55,170 bases of DNA from Burkholderia latens (GTDB lineage: Bacteria; Pseudomonadota; Gammaproteobacteria; Burkholderiales; Burkholderiaceae). The position numbers were made by a program, and so were the translations under genes. The stretch is taken from the NCBI RefSeq assembly GCF_902499045.1, contig NZ_CABVPL010000055.1:1-55170 (forward strand), in the 5' to 3' direction. Numbering within the stretch: the stretch's first letter is position 1; every line of letters begins with the position of its first letter. Positions 43,083-50,983 of the stretch are shown piece after piece. The notes beneath the pieces are model-generated. The model saw only the letters and a program-made list of their open reading frames with translations. It was not told the DNA's origin and made no database searches.

Positions 43083-43309
43083 TGCGCCACCTCGGCGGCC
43101 GGATGCACGGGCGGCGTCACGCCCTGACGCGCGAGCGCCATCGCTTCGCGCAGCACGTCGGCGTCGCCGATGTGGTTCGCGAGCAGCAGGATCAGTTTCG
43201 CGTTGACGAGCTGGCTGTCGGCATCCGACAGGTCGCGATGCATGTCGATCAGCGCTTCGTAGAACGCGTCCGGGTCGGCGAGACGCGGGCGGGTGTCGAG
43301 TCGGGGCAT
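43079..43309 (-). CDS. mhaB: DUF2783 small protein, MhaB-like hydroxylase coupling protein
   Basis: This 76-residue protein has the DUF2783 sequence LADPDAFYEALIDMHRDLSD followed by LVNAKLILLLANHIGD. In P. putida U a comparably small protein (MhaB) is required to couple NADH use to hydroxylation by the flavoprotein MhaA. Here it sits 27 bp after the flavoprotein gene and overlaps the transporter by 4 nt, the same context. The assignment rests on family and position; no catalytic residues are expected. A GGAG site precedes the ATG at 43309. Confidence 0.82.
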   Translation of the reverse strand: MPRLDTRPRLADPDAFYEALIDMHRDLSDADSQLVNAKLILLLANHIGDADVLREAMALARQGVTPPVHPAAEVAQ

Positions 43310-43336
43310 GACGGTGTCTCCGGTGTCGTTATGGTG

Positions 43337-45004
43337 TCAGCGTGCGCAGCTCGCGCGCGCCAGCGCGTCGGCGATCGCCTGGCGCTCGAGCGTGCGCATC
43401 CGCGCGCACACGTGCTGGTCGGGCCGCAGCAGATAGAACGTGCCGGGCTTCGCGTCGTAGCGTTGCGCGGCGAAGCCGTCGACGTCCTCCACGACGTCGA
43501 CGCCGGCCACCGGCTGCGCATGCCCGGCCGGCACGACGAGCACGGGCCGTACCGGCAGCGCGAGGCCGTCGAGCGCCTGCGCGAGCGCGGCCGCGTCGCC
43601 CGGCAACCCGAACAGCACGCCGGTGAAGCCGCCGCGCAGATGCTGCAGCAGCCAGCCCGACGCGCCCTGCGCGCGCACCGGCGCATCGGCCGCCGCCGCG
43701 CCCGGGCGCATCGCGCCTGCAAACGTGTCGCCGTTGCGGTCCGGCGTATTCAGCGGCGAATCCGTCAGCACAGCCGGCACCGACAGGCGGCCACTGTTCA
43801 CGAGCTTGCGAGCGAACTCGCAGTCGCGCGCGAGCTTCAGCGTCGCGTCGCGGAATACGCGCGACACCGCGCTCTTCGGCGTGATGAAGTCGGTCGAGCG
43901 CGTCGAATTGCGAATGTTCTCGTCCGCCGCGAATTCCCGCTCGCTCGCATAGGTGTCGAGCAGGCGATCGTGCGCGCGGCCGTCGAGCACCAGCTTCACC
44001 TTCCACGCGAGGTTGTCCGCGTCCTGCACGCCGCTGTTCGCGCCGCGCGCGCCGAACGGCGACACGCCGTGCGCCGAATCGCCTGCGAACAGCACGCGGC
44101 CGTGACGGAACGTATCCATGCGCTGGCAGCGGAACGTGTACACGCTCACCCACTCCAGCTCGAACTCGACGTCCCGCCCAAGCAGCGCGCGCACGCGTGG
44201 AATCACGCGCTCCGGCTGCTTCTCGGCGACCGGATCGGCGTCCCAGCCGAGCTGGAAGTCGATGCGCCACACGTTGTCGGGCTGGCGATGCAGCAGCACC
44301 GACTGGTTGCGGTGGAACGGCGGATCGAACCAGAACCAGCGCTCGGTCGGGAATTCCGCCTTCATCTTCACGTCGGCGATCAGGAAGCGATCCTTGAACG
44401 TTCGGCCGCGGCTCTCGAGGCCCATCGCCGCACGCATCGGGCTGCGCGAGCCGTCGGCGGCGATCACGTATTGCGCGCGCAGCGTCTCGACGCCTTCCGG
44501 CGTCTCGACGGTCAGCGCCGCGTGCTCCGCCGACTGCACGACGCCCGTCACCTTGTGCTTCCAGCGGACGTCGATGCTCGGCAGCTCGAACGCGCGCTCG
44601 GCCAGATACCCTTCGACGTAATACTGCTGCAGGTTGATGAACGCGGGGCGCGCATGCCCTTCCTCGGGCAGCAGGTCGAACGCGTACAGCTGTTCGTCCT
44701 GCAGGAACACCTTGCCGACGTGCCAGCTCACGCCCTTGTCGACGAAGCGCTGGCCGCAGCCGAGCCGGTCGAAGATTTCGAGCGTGCGCTTCGCGAAGCA
44801 GATCGCGCGCGAGCCGGTGGACAGCGTGTCGTCGTCGTCCAGCAGCACGACCGGCACGCCCTGCTGCGCGAGGTCGATCGCGGCCGACAAGCCCACCGGG
44901 CCCGCGCCGACGACGATCACCGGGTGAACGGCCGCGTCGTCGCCGGCGGCCCGCGTTGCGCGCGTCCGGTATTCGAACTTCAGCGTCTGGTAATCGATGC
45001 TCAT
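43337..45004 (-). CDS. mhaA: FAD aromatic hydroxylase, probable 3-hydroxyphenylacetate 6-hydroxylase (MhaA-like)
   Basis: This 555-residue flavoprotein monooxygenase of the PheA/MhpA class has the GxGxxG FAD site at residues 33-38 (VVGAGPVGLSAA), the central D-G motif (AADGSRSPMRAAMG), the second FAD motif LFAGDSAHGVSPFG (Asp near 309) and a C-terminal thioredoxin-like domain. With hmgA and fahA behind it, para-hydroxylation of 3-hydroxyphenylacetate to homogentisate is the most likely reaction. The start at 45004 is where homology begins; its own ribosome-binding site is weak and it overlaps a leader ORF. A 3-hydroxybenzoate or phenol substrate is the alternative. Confidence 0.85.
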   Translation of the reverse strand: MSIDYQTLKFEYRTRATRAAGDDAAVHPVIVVGAGPVGLSAAIDLAQQGVPVVLLDDDDTLSTGSRAICFAKRTLEIFDRLGCGQRFVDKGVSWHVGKVFLQDEQLYAFDLLPEEGHARPAFINLQQYYVEGYLAERAFELPSIDVRWKHKVTGVVQSAEHAALTVETPEGVETLRAQYVIAADGSRSPMRAAMGLESRGRTFKDRFLIADVKMKAEFPTERWFWFDPPFHRNQSVLLHRQPDNVWRIDFQLGWDADPVAEKQPERVIPRVRALLGRDVEFELEWVSVYTFRCQRMDTFRHGRVLFAGDSAHGVSPFGARGANSGVQDADNLAWKVKLVLDGRAHDRLLDTYASEREFAADENIRNSTRSTDFITPKSAVSRVFRDATLKLARDCEFARKLVNSGRLSVPAVLTDSPLNTPDRNGDTFAGAMRPGAAAADAPVRAQGASGWLLQHLRGGFTGVLFGLPGDAAALAQALDGLALPVRPVLVVPAGHAQPVAGVDVVEDVDGFAAQRYDAKPGTFYLLRPDQHVCARMRTLERQAIADALARASCAR

Positions 45005-45126
45005 GGCCGCCGTCCGCCGCTCGGTGCTGCCGCGCGCGCCGGTGCGCGCCGCGCCGTTCCGCTCGTGTCCGATGCCCGCCGCTGCCGCGGCCCGCGCGCC
45101 TGCGCCCACTTCCTGTCAACCGCCAC
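45001..45126 (-). CDS. 41-codon leader ORF coupled to mhaA
   Basis: A GTG at 45126 lies 6 nt after a strong AAAGGAG site and opens a frame of 41 codons rich in Arg, Ala and Gly. Its TGA overlaps the mhaA start codon (ATGA). mhaA has no good ribosome-binding site of its own, so ribosomes ending this ORF could re-initiate at mhaA. Codon bias is not convincing and no homologue is recognised; it may be a translational-coupling leader rather than a functional peptide. Confidence 0.4.
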   Translation of the reverse strand: MAVDRKWAQARGPRQRRASDTSGTARRAPARAAAPSGGRRP

Positions 45127-45222
45127 GTCTCGCTCCTTTGCTTCCTGTTGATTCGATGCGAAAAACGGCGCCGTCCCGGGCGCCGAACACCGCTTTTCCT
45201 GATCGGCGACAAATCGCTGGAT

Positions 45223-45260
45223 TTACGAATAGTAAAACCAATTACGAATAGTGAAATCAA
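45223..45260. repeat. Two tandem 19-bp direct repeats
   Basis: TTACGAATAGTAAAACCAA (45223-45241) is followed without gap by TTACGAATAGTGAAATCAA (45242-45260); 17 of 19 positions agree. The period is close to two helical turns, so a protein would meet both copies on the same DNA face. Likely activator or repressor site for the aromatic operon. Confidence 0.65.
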
Positions 45261-45352
45261 CGTAAACCCTAGCCAATGCTTCGGGGATGGGATAACCATA
45301 TGAGCGAAACGCCAAGCCGAGTCTGGCGCGCGCTGCTAATATCGATACACGA

Positions 45353-45377
45353 GGCGGCCCTTTCGGCCGCCATTTTT
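45353..45377 (+). terminator. Terminator-like hairpin in the leader of the EAL gene
   Basis: GGCGGCC-CTTTC-GGCCGCC-ATTTTT is a perfect 7-bp GC stem with a 5-nt loop and a U-rich tail, only 13 nt upstream of the EAL-gene ATG. It could attenuate transcription into that gene or end an upstream transcript. Confidence 0.55.
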
Positions 45378-45390
45378 CCTTTCGACGCCG

Positions 45391-46194
45391 ATGATTCCGC
45401 CCAACATTCCCGAGCTGGTCGCCCGTGCCGGGCAACTACCGTATCTGCGGGAACACCTCGCGCTTGCCGAAGGCGGCACCGCGTGCGCGAATCTGCCGGA
45501 ACGCACGCTCACGAGCGCGTATGAGCCGATCTACGACGTGACGATGCCCGGCGCGCCGCAGTCGACATCGTTCGCCGATGCGATCGAGCGCTACGGCGAC
45601 GAGCTCGGCTTCCAGGCGGTCACGGTCGTCACGGGCGCGCTGCACGACCCGGTCGACTCGGCCGTCGACGACCAGACGCTCGTCGCGATCGACCGGCTGT
45701 CGCGCGCGCTTCACGCGATCAACTTCTTCGGCGCGCAACGTCACGGGTTGCTGTTCCTGCGCGTGCACGAGCGGCTGCTCAAGAGCGTGAAGTACGACCA
45801 CGGCAAGCATTTCTCGTCGGTGCTGCAGCGCTTCGGGCTGCCGGCCGAGCGCGTCGTGATCGAGTTGCCGGCCGTCGCGGTCGCGCACAAGACCTTCCTC
45901 GGCTACCTGACGCGCAGCTACCAGCATCACGGCTTCAAGGTCGCGGACAAGCTGCCCGACCCGGGCCGGATCCTCGCGGTGGAATCGGACATGGCGCGGC
46001 CCGACTACATCAAGATGGATGCGGGCATCGCGCTGAGGGACGGGATGGTGAAGGCGCTGGTCGCGTATGCGCAGCGCGTGCGGATTCCGCTGATCTTCGA
46101 CGGCGTCGTCGACGAGACGCAGTGCGAACTGCTGCGCCAGCACGACGTGCGGTTCATGCAGGGGCCGGTGTTCGCAAAGGTCGTCACGGCCTGA
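45391..46194 (+). CDS. Degenerate EAL-domain protein
   Basis: This 267-residue protein has the fold of an EAL c-di-GMP phosphodiesterase, but the metal and catalytic motifs are replaced. EALLR is YEPIYD, the DDFG position reads ADKL, and EGVET is DGVVDET, while the end MQGPVFAKVV is kept. It is therefore probably inactive as an enzyme and may bind c-di-GMP or a protein partner. It is divergent to the mha-hmg operon. No other output domain is present. Confidence 0.75.
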   Translation: MIPPNIPELVARAGQLPYLREHLALAEGGTACANLPERTLTSAYEPIYDVTMPGAPQSTSFADAIERYGDELGFQAVTVVTGALHDPVDSAVDDQTLVAIDRLSRALHAINFFGAQRHGLLFLRVHERLLKSVKYDHGKHFSSVLQRFGLPAERVVIELPAVAVAHKTFLGYLTRSYQHHGFKVADKLPDPGRILAVESDMARPDYIKMDAGIALRDGMVKALVAYAQRVRIPLIFDGVVDETQCELLRQHDVRFMQGPVFAKVVTA

Positions 46195-46393
46195 ACGGGC
46201 CGGCAGCAGCCGCGCCGCCGGATCGCGGATGCGGTGTCGTGTTGCGTCGGGAATCGGGTTTCGGCACGCAGCGCCGCTCGACGCCAGGCGATCCCCTGTT
46301 CGTTCACGTAGAAGGATCCGACGCGCTTGCGTGCGGGTTCGGCGTCAACGCACCGGCACACCGGGCGCCTCGACGCCCACGCCGGCGTGCCGC

Positions 46394-46804
46394 CTATTCT
46401 CTTCCACCGTCGTCGTACTTCGGCAGATCGTCGTCGATGTCGATGCCGGGGAAACGATCCGCGTACCAGACATGCCACGCCGGATGCAGCCGCGACGGCT
46501 CGTCGAGCGTTGCGTAGTTGATTTCCACGGTCGTCGGCGCGTCGGCCCGCCGGTACTCGAGCTGCGCGCCGCAGCGGCCGCAAAAACGCCGCTCGCCCCA
46601 CGCGCTCGATGCATAGACCGTCGGCTCGCCCTGCAGGTATTCGAATGCGTCGATCGGCACCGACGCCGACGCGACGACCGCCGCGCCTGTCGTGCGCTGG
46701 CAGAGCCGGCAGTGGCAAAAGCCGGCGTCGGCCGGTATGCCGGCGATCCGGTAGCGGATCGCGCCGCATGCGCATCCGCCTTCCATCGTTTCCGGGTGTG
46801 GCAT
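46394..46804 (-). CDS. GFA-family zinc protein (glutathione-dependent formaldehyde-activating type)
   Basis: This 136-residue protein has the GFA fold with its two zinc sites: GGCACGAIRYRI and CHCRLCQRTTG near the N-terminus and FCGRCGAQLEY at about residues 75-85. Gfa-type proteins bind glutathione adducts, but most family members, like this one, have no proven substrate. A GAGAGG site precedes the ATG at 46804. It stands alone between the EAL and IclR genes. Confidence 0.9.
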   Translation of the reverse strand: MPHPETMEGGCACGAIRYRIAGIPADAGFCHCRLCQRTTGAAVVASASVPIDAFEYLQGEPTVYASSAWGERRFCGRCGAQLEYRRADAPTTVEINYATLDEPSRLHPAWHVWYADRFPGIDIDDDLPKYDDGGRE

Positions 46805-46922
46805 CGCGAACCTCTCGATCGCCGGGAAGCTGGCGAACGATGATGAGCGCCGTTCGCGCGATGCGCAACCGGCGGCGGCCCGCTTTGGAGAACGCGGCGA
46901 CGCGCCGGTCGCCGCGCGTGGG

Positions 46923-47714
46923 TCAGGCCGTCTGTCCGAGCCGCTGCGCGAGCGCCTTCAGCTTCGGCCCGACCTGCGTGCGGAACACGTCTTCGTCCAT
47001 CGACGACGCGGGCCCGCTGCAACTCAGGATCAGCCAGCGTCCTTCGCGGGGCTCGCGAAACGGCACGGCCGCCGCGTTCACATCCGCGTGCCACGCGCGG
47101 AACGAATAGCAGCATCCGCCATCCGCAAACTCGGCGACCGCCTGCTGCGCGGCCGCGACGAGCGCATCCGCGTCGGCCGCGCCGCCGGCCGCCCGGTGCA
47201 GGTCGGCATACAGCGCGCGGCGCACGTCCTCCGGCTGCACGGCCAGGTACGCGCGCCCCATCGAACTCGTCAGCATCGACAGCCGCGAGCCGGGCGCGAG
47301 CCCGAGCGTCAGCGCGGTCTCGCTGCGGATCGTTTCGAGATAGATCATGTCGAGCCCGTCGCGGCAGCCGAGCGACACGGCCGCACCGATTTCGCGCGCG
47401 AGCGCCTGCATGTGCGGCCGCGCGACGTCGAGCGTGCCGGAGCCCGCGAGCAGCGCGTAGCCGAGCGACAGCACGCCGGCGTCCAGCGCATATTTCCCGA
47501 GCGTCTCGTCGTAGCGCAGATAGCCGAGCACGGTCAGCGTGTACGCGAGCCGGTTCACCGTCGCCTTCGGCAGCCCGGTGCGCTCCGCGAATTCGCGATT
47601 GCCGAGCATCGTCTCGCCTGGCCGGAACGCGCGCAGCAGATCGAGCCCGCGCGCGAGCGCAACGACGAACTTGCGTTCGTCGATCGTGGTTTCGTCGGTG
47701 GTTGAACGTGTCAT
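46923..47714 (-). CDS. IclR-family transcriptional regulator of gcdH
   Basis: This 263-residue regulator has an N-terminal winged HTH ([20 protein letters not shown], about residues 38-57) and the C-terminal IclR effector domain ([17 protein letters not shown] through [19 protein letters not shown]). It is divergent from gcdH with 116 bp between the genes, and a perfect palindrome lies between them. It most likely responds to glutarate or glutaryl-CoA, or to a lysine/tryptophan breakdown product; the effector is inference. Confidence 0.92.
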   Translation of the reverse strand: MTRSTTDETTIDERKFVVALARGLDLLRAFRPGETMLGNREFAERTGLPKATVNRLAYTLTVLGYLRYDETLGKYALDAGVLSLGYALLAGSGTLDVARPHMQALAREIGAAVSLGCRDGLDMIYLETIRSETALTLGLAPGSRLSMLTSSMGRAYLAVQPEDVRRALYADLHRAAGGAADADALVAAAQQAVAEFADGGCCYSFRAWHADVNAAAVPFREPREGRWLILSCSGPASSMDEDVFRTQVGPKLKALAQRLGQTA

Positions 47715-47747
47715 CTGATGCTACACTGGGTTCGATTTGCAAAACAT

Positions 47748-47766
47748 TGTTCCGCAGAGCGGAACA
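47748..47766. promoter_or_regulatory. IclR-type palindromic operator between iclR and gcdH
   Basis: TGTTCCGC-AGA-GCGGAACA has perfect 8-bp arms and a 3-bp centre, and resembles operators of IclR-family proteins. It lies 34 bp upstream of the regulator's start and 65 bp upstream of gcdH. Confidence 0.75.
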
Positions 47767-47830
47767 CCAGTCAAGCGAACTTTCAGCACGAAGCCCGACG
47801 CGATGCGTGCAGGGGACAGGAGATGACACG

Positions 47831-49018
47831 ATGAGCGCTGCAACTTTTCATTGGGACGATCCGCTGCTGCTCGACCAGCAACTGACCGAGGAAGAGCGGA
47901 TGGTGCGCGACGCCGCGCACGCATACGCGCGGGACAAGCTCGCGCCGCGCGTCACCGACGCGTTCCGCCACGAACGCACCGACGCCGCGATCTTCCGCGA
48001 GATGGGCGAAGTCGGCCTGCTCGGCCCGACGATTCCCGAGGAATACGGCGGCCCCGGCCTCAATTACGTCAGCTACGGATTGATCGCGCGCGAAGTCGAG
48101 CGGGTCGATTCCGGCTACCGCTCGATGATGTCGGTGCAGTCGTCGCTCGTGATGGTGCCCATCTTCGAGTTCGGCTCGGACGCGCAGAAGCAGAAATACC
48201 TGCCGAAGCTCGCGAGCGGCGAATGGATCGGCTGTTTCGGGCTGACCGAGCCGAACCACGGCTCCGACCCGGGCAGCATGGTCACGCGCGCGAAGAAGGT
48301 GGCCGGCGGCTATTCGCTGTCCGGCGCGAAGATGTGGATCACCAACTCGCCGATCGCCGACGTGTTCGTCGTGTGGGCGAAGCTCGAGGAAAACGGCAAG
48401 GACGCGATCCGCGGCTTCATCCTGGAGAAAGGCTGGAAGGGCCTGTCGGCGCCCGCGATTCACGGCAAGGTCGGGCTGCGCGCGTCGATCACCGGCGAGA
48501 TCGTCCTCGACGAAGTGTTCGTGCCGGAAGAGAACCTGATGCCGAACGTGAGCGGCCTGCGCGGCCCGTTCACGTGCCTGAACTCGGCGCGCTACGGGAT
48601 CGCGTGGGGCGCGCTCGGCGCGGCCGAATCGTGCTGGCATACCGCGCGTCAGTACGTGCTCGATCGCAAGCAGTTCGGCCGGCCGCTCGCCGCGAACCAG
48701 CTGATCCAGAAGAAGCTCGCCGACATGCAGACCGAAATCACGCTCGGCCTGCAGGGCGTGCTGCGGCTCGGCAGGATGAAGGACGAAGGTACGGCGGCCG
48801 TCGAGATCACATCGATCATGAAGCGCAACTCGTGCGGCAAGGCGCTCGACATCGCGCGGCTCGCGCGCGACATGCTGGGCGGCAACGGCATCTCGGACGA
48901 GTTCGGCGTCGCGCGCCACCTCGTGAACCTCGAAGTGGTCAATACGTATGAAGGCACGCACGATATCCACGCGCTGATCCTCGGTCGCGCGCAGACGGGC
49001 ATCCAGGCATTCTTCTGA
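47831..49018 (+). CDS. gcdH: Glutaryl-CoA dehydrogenase
   Basis: This 395-residue FAD acyl-CoA dehydrogenase converts glutaryl-CoA to crotonyl-CoA in lysine, tryptophan and glutarate breakdown. Signatures are [38 protein letters not shown] and the catalytic base Glu374 in [16 protein letters not shown]; the S-M-V-T-R arginine for the glutaryl carboxylate is present. The ATG at 47831 is preceded by AGGAG. No CoA-transferase gene (common beside gcdH) follows it here. Confidence 0.96.
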   Translation: MSAATFHWDDPLLLDQQLTEEERMVRDAAHAYARDKLAPRVTDAFRHERTDAAIFREMGEVGLLGPTIPEEYGGPGLNYVSYGLIAREVERVDSGYRSMMSVQSSLVMVPIFEFGSDAQKQKYLPKLASGEWIGCFGLTEPNHGSDPGSMVTRAKKVAGGYSLSGAKMWITNSPIADVFVVWAKLEENGKDAIRGFILEKGWKGLSAPAIHGKVGLRASITGEIVLDEVFVPEENLMPNVSGLRGPFTCLNSARYGIAWGALGAAESCWHTARQYVLDRKQFGRPLAANQLIQKKLADMQTEITLGLQGVLRLGRMKDEGTAAVEITSIMKRNSCGKALDIARLARDMLGGNGISDEFGVARHLVNLEVVNTYEGTHDIHALILGRAQTGIQAFF

Positions 49019-49084
49019 GCATTCGTGCGCGAGAACGCGGTGCCCGTCCGCGTCGCCTCGCTACCGTCATACTGAAAAAAAGAC

Positions 49085-49118
49085 ACGGCCCGCCCGGCAT
49101 CGCTGCCGGGCGGGCCGT
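49085..49118. terminator. Bidirectional intrinsic terminator after gcdH
   Basis: ACGGCCCGCCCGGCA-TCGC-TGCCGGGCGGGCCGT is a perfect 15-bp stem, preceded by an A7 run (49074-49080) and followed by TTTTC. It serves both gcdH and the convergent peroxiredoxin gene. Confidence 0.93.
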
Positions 49119-49168
49119 TTTCATCGGCATGCGCGTTCGTCACGCGCGGCCGATTCGGGAGCCGCTGC

Positions 49169-49807
49169 TTACTTGTTCGGCTGCGGCGTCAGGCGCAGGT
49201 ACGGACGCACCGCGTTGAAGCCCTTCGGGAAGCGCTTCTTCAACTCTTCCGGATCCTGCAGCGACGGCACGATCACGACGTCGTCGCCATCCTTCCAGTT
49301 GCCGGGCGTCGCGACCTTGTAGTTGTCGGTCAGCTGCAGCGAATCGATCACGCGCAGCACTTCGTCGAAGTTGCGCCCCGTACTGGCCGGATACGTGATG
49401 ATCAGACGCACCTTCTTGTTCGGATCGATCACGAACAGCGAGCGCACCGTCAGCGTTTCGTTCGCGTTCGGGTGGATCATGTCGTACAGCTGCGAAACCT
49501 TGCGGTCGCCGTCGGCGATGATCGGAAAGCCGACGACCGTCGATTGCGTTTCGTTGATGTCGTTGATCCAGCCCTTGTGCGATTCGACGTTGTCGACCGA
49601 CAGCGCGATCACCTTCACGTTGCGCTTCTCGAATTCGCCCTTCAGCTTCGCGGTCAGGCCGAGCTCGGTCGTGCACACCGGCGTGTAGTCGGCCGGGTGC
49701 GAGAACAGGACGCCCCAGCTGTCGCCCAGCCACTCGTGAAACTTGATCGGACCCAGGCTCGATTCCTGCTCGAAATCCGGTGCGATGTCGCCAAGACGCA
49801 GACTCAT
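49169..49807 (-). CDS. 1-Cys peroxiredoxin (Prx6/LsfA-like)
   Basis: This 212-residue cytoplasmic thiol peroxidase of the Prx6 class has the peroxidatic Cys45 in PADYTPVCTTELG and the family C-terminal segment around VVIVPSL and LRLTPQPNK. Cys45 is the only cysteine in the protein, so it is a true 1-Cys enzyme that needs an external thiol or ascorbate as reductant. A GGAGGG site precedes the ATG at 49807. No OxyR site was identified upstream. Confidence 0.95.
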   Translation of the reverse strand: MSLRLGDIAPDFEQESSLGPIKFHEWLGDSWGVLFSHPADYTPVCTTELGLTAKLKGEFEKRNVKVIALSVDNVESHKGWINDINETQSTVVGFPIIADGDRKVSQLYDMIHPNANETLTVRSLFVIDPNKKVRLIITYPASTGRNFDEVLRVIDSLQLTDNYKVATPGNWKDGDDVVIVPSLQDPEELKKRFPKGFNAVRPYLRLTPQPNK

Positions 49808-50125
49808 GATGTTCCCTCCTCGAACGATGCTGGTTGAAACCGCGCGCTGTCGGCGCGGGACAGTCCGTCAGCTTACGGGAAGCAATGGGACATGCGAACG
49901 ATTATTACGTTTGATATTCATACTTTTTTGTCATTTTTGCCCGACGGCGAAACGGCGTGGAGCGGCCGCGAAGGAAACTTTTCGGACCGTTTGCGGCTCT
50001 GTTGATGATTACAAGTCGTTTACCATGCAGTCTTGCACTGCCGCCGTGTGTCTTCGCGGCTCGCCAGCAGGCAGGCGTTTCGCTACGATGTGAACCTGCA
50101 GCATGACAGCATGAAGGGAGTTGCA
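49808..50125. other. 318-bp divergent spacer (peroxiredoxin / DUF883)
   Basis: An AT-rich stretch at about 49895-49940 (GATTATTACGTTTGATATTC and a T6 run) probably holds the peroxiredoxin promoter, and TTGATGATTACAAG near 50000 that of the DUF883 gene. No gene was found. Confidence 0.45.
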
Positions 50126-50428
50126 ATGTCGGAAATCAACAAGGAGAAACTGATGTCGGATATCAAAACCGTTCTCGCGGACGCCGAGGATCTGCTCAAG
50201 CAAGCAGCGAGCACCACGGGCGACCGGGCGGCCGAGCTGCGCGAGAAAGCCATGTCGCGCCTGAAGCAGGCCAAGGAAAAGGCAACCGACGTCCAGGTCG
50301 TGGTGGTCGAGAAAGGCAAGAAGGCCGCGCGCGCAACCGACGATTACGTGCATGAGCATCCGTGGACGTCGATCGGCATCGCCGCCGGCGTCGGCGTGCT
50401 GATCGGTCTGCTGATCAACCGCAAGTAA
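50126..50428 (+). CDS. DUF883 (ElaB/YqjD/YgaM) family protein
   Basis: This 100-residue C-tail-anchored protein has a helical, charged N-terminal region (KEKLMSDIKTVLADAEDLLK, about 6-25) and a C-terminal membrane helix preceded by YVHEHPWTSIGIAAGVGVLI (78-97). E. coli YqjD and ElaB of this family bind ribosomes at the inner membrane in stationary phase. It opens a three-gene module with the YqjE-like gene 122 bp downstream. A GGGAG site precedes the ATG at 50126. Confidence 0.92.
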   Translation: MSEINKEKLMSDIKTVLADAEDLLKQAASTTGDRAAELREKAMSRLKQAKEKATDVQVVVVEKGKKAARATDDYVHEHPWTSIGIAAGVGVLIGLLINRK

Positions 50429-50550
50429 CGCGCTCAGCGCCGTTCCGCCCCATGTGCCGCGCAGCGGCGCATGGGTGCCGAAGCCTGCCCGCGGCCCGCC
50501 GCCGGCTGGCGTTGACCAAGCCGCTTACTGCGCGCGCAAGCGCCCCATCC

Positions 50551-50940
50551 ATGACGACAGATACCCATTCGCAGCCGTCCGGCCACGGGCCGCTGCGCCG
50601 CCTCGTCGGCTCCGCGATCGGCCTCCTGCAAACGCGCCTGGAACTGGTCGGCATCGAACTCGCCGAGGAAAAGGAACGCCTGATGGGCGTGCTGTTCCTC
50701 GGGCTCGCGGCGATGATGCTCGCGACGATGGCACTCATCAGCCTGACCGTGCTCATCGCAATCGCGTTCTGGGACACCTATCGCTGGCAATCGCTCGCGG
50801 TGGTCACTGCGTTGTATGCGATCGCAGGGATCGCGTGCGCGCTGAAGGCGCGCTCCGGGCTGCGCGAAGCGCCGACCGTGTTCGAGGCAACGCTCGCAGA
50901 GCTCGAGAAAGACCGCGAGATTTTCCGCGGCAAGTCATGA
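50551..50940 (+). CDS. YqjE-like membrane protein (Phage_holin_3_6 family)
   Basis: This 129-residue inner-membrane protein has an amphipathic N-terminal helix (LLQTRLELVGIELAEEKERL, 25-44) and two transmembrane helices (about 45-70 and 78-98). It matches the YqjE/'phage holin 3_6' family, which despite its name is a chromosomal family found next to YqjD. The function is unknown; a membrane-shaping or stress role is usual speculation. Confidence 0.88.
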   Translation: MTTDTHSQPSGHGPLRRLVGSAIGLLQTRLELVGIELAEEKERLMGVLFLGLAAMMLATMALISLTVLIAIAFWDTYRWQSLAVVTALYAIAGIACALKARSGLREAPTVFEATLAELEKDREIFRGKS

Positions 50941-50983
50941 ACGCGGTCGCGTTCGCCCCTGTCACCTACTTTGCCGACGCGCC

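Larger units (their letters stand above)
45005..45390. promoter_or_regulatory. Divergent control region of the mha-hmg operon and EAL gene
   Basis: This 386-bp spacer contains the leader ORF, an AT-rich block with the 19-bp tandem repeat, and a terminator-like hairpin before the EAL gene. No regulator gene for the operon (IclR or similar) lies adjacent. Confidence 0.6.

Noticed and set aside
45276-45524. 82-codon frame overlapping the EAL gene start
   Set aside because: Its codon pattern is poor and it runs in another frame through the EAL coding region.
50551-50940. Prophage remnant because of the 'phage holin' family name
   Set aside because: The gene sits in a YqjD/YqjE chromosomal module; no other phage gene, att site or integrase is near.
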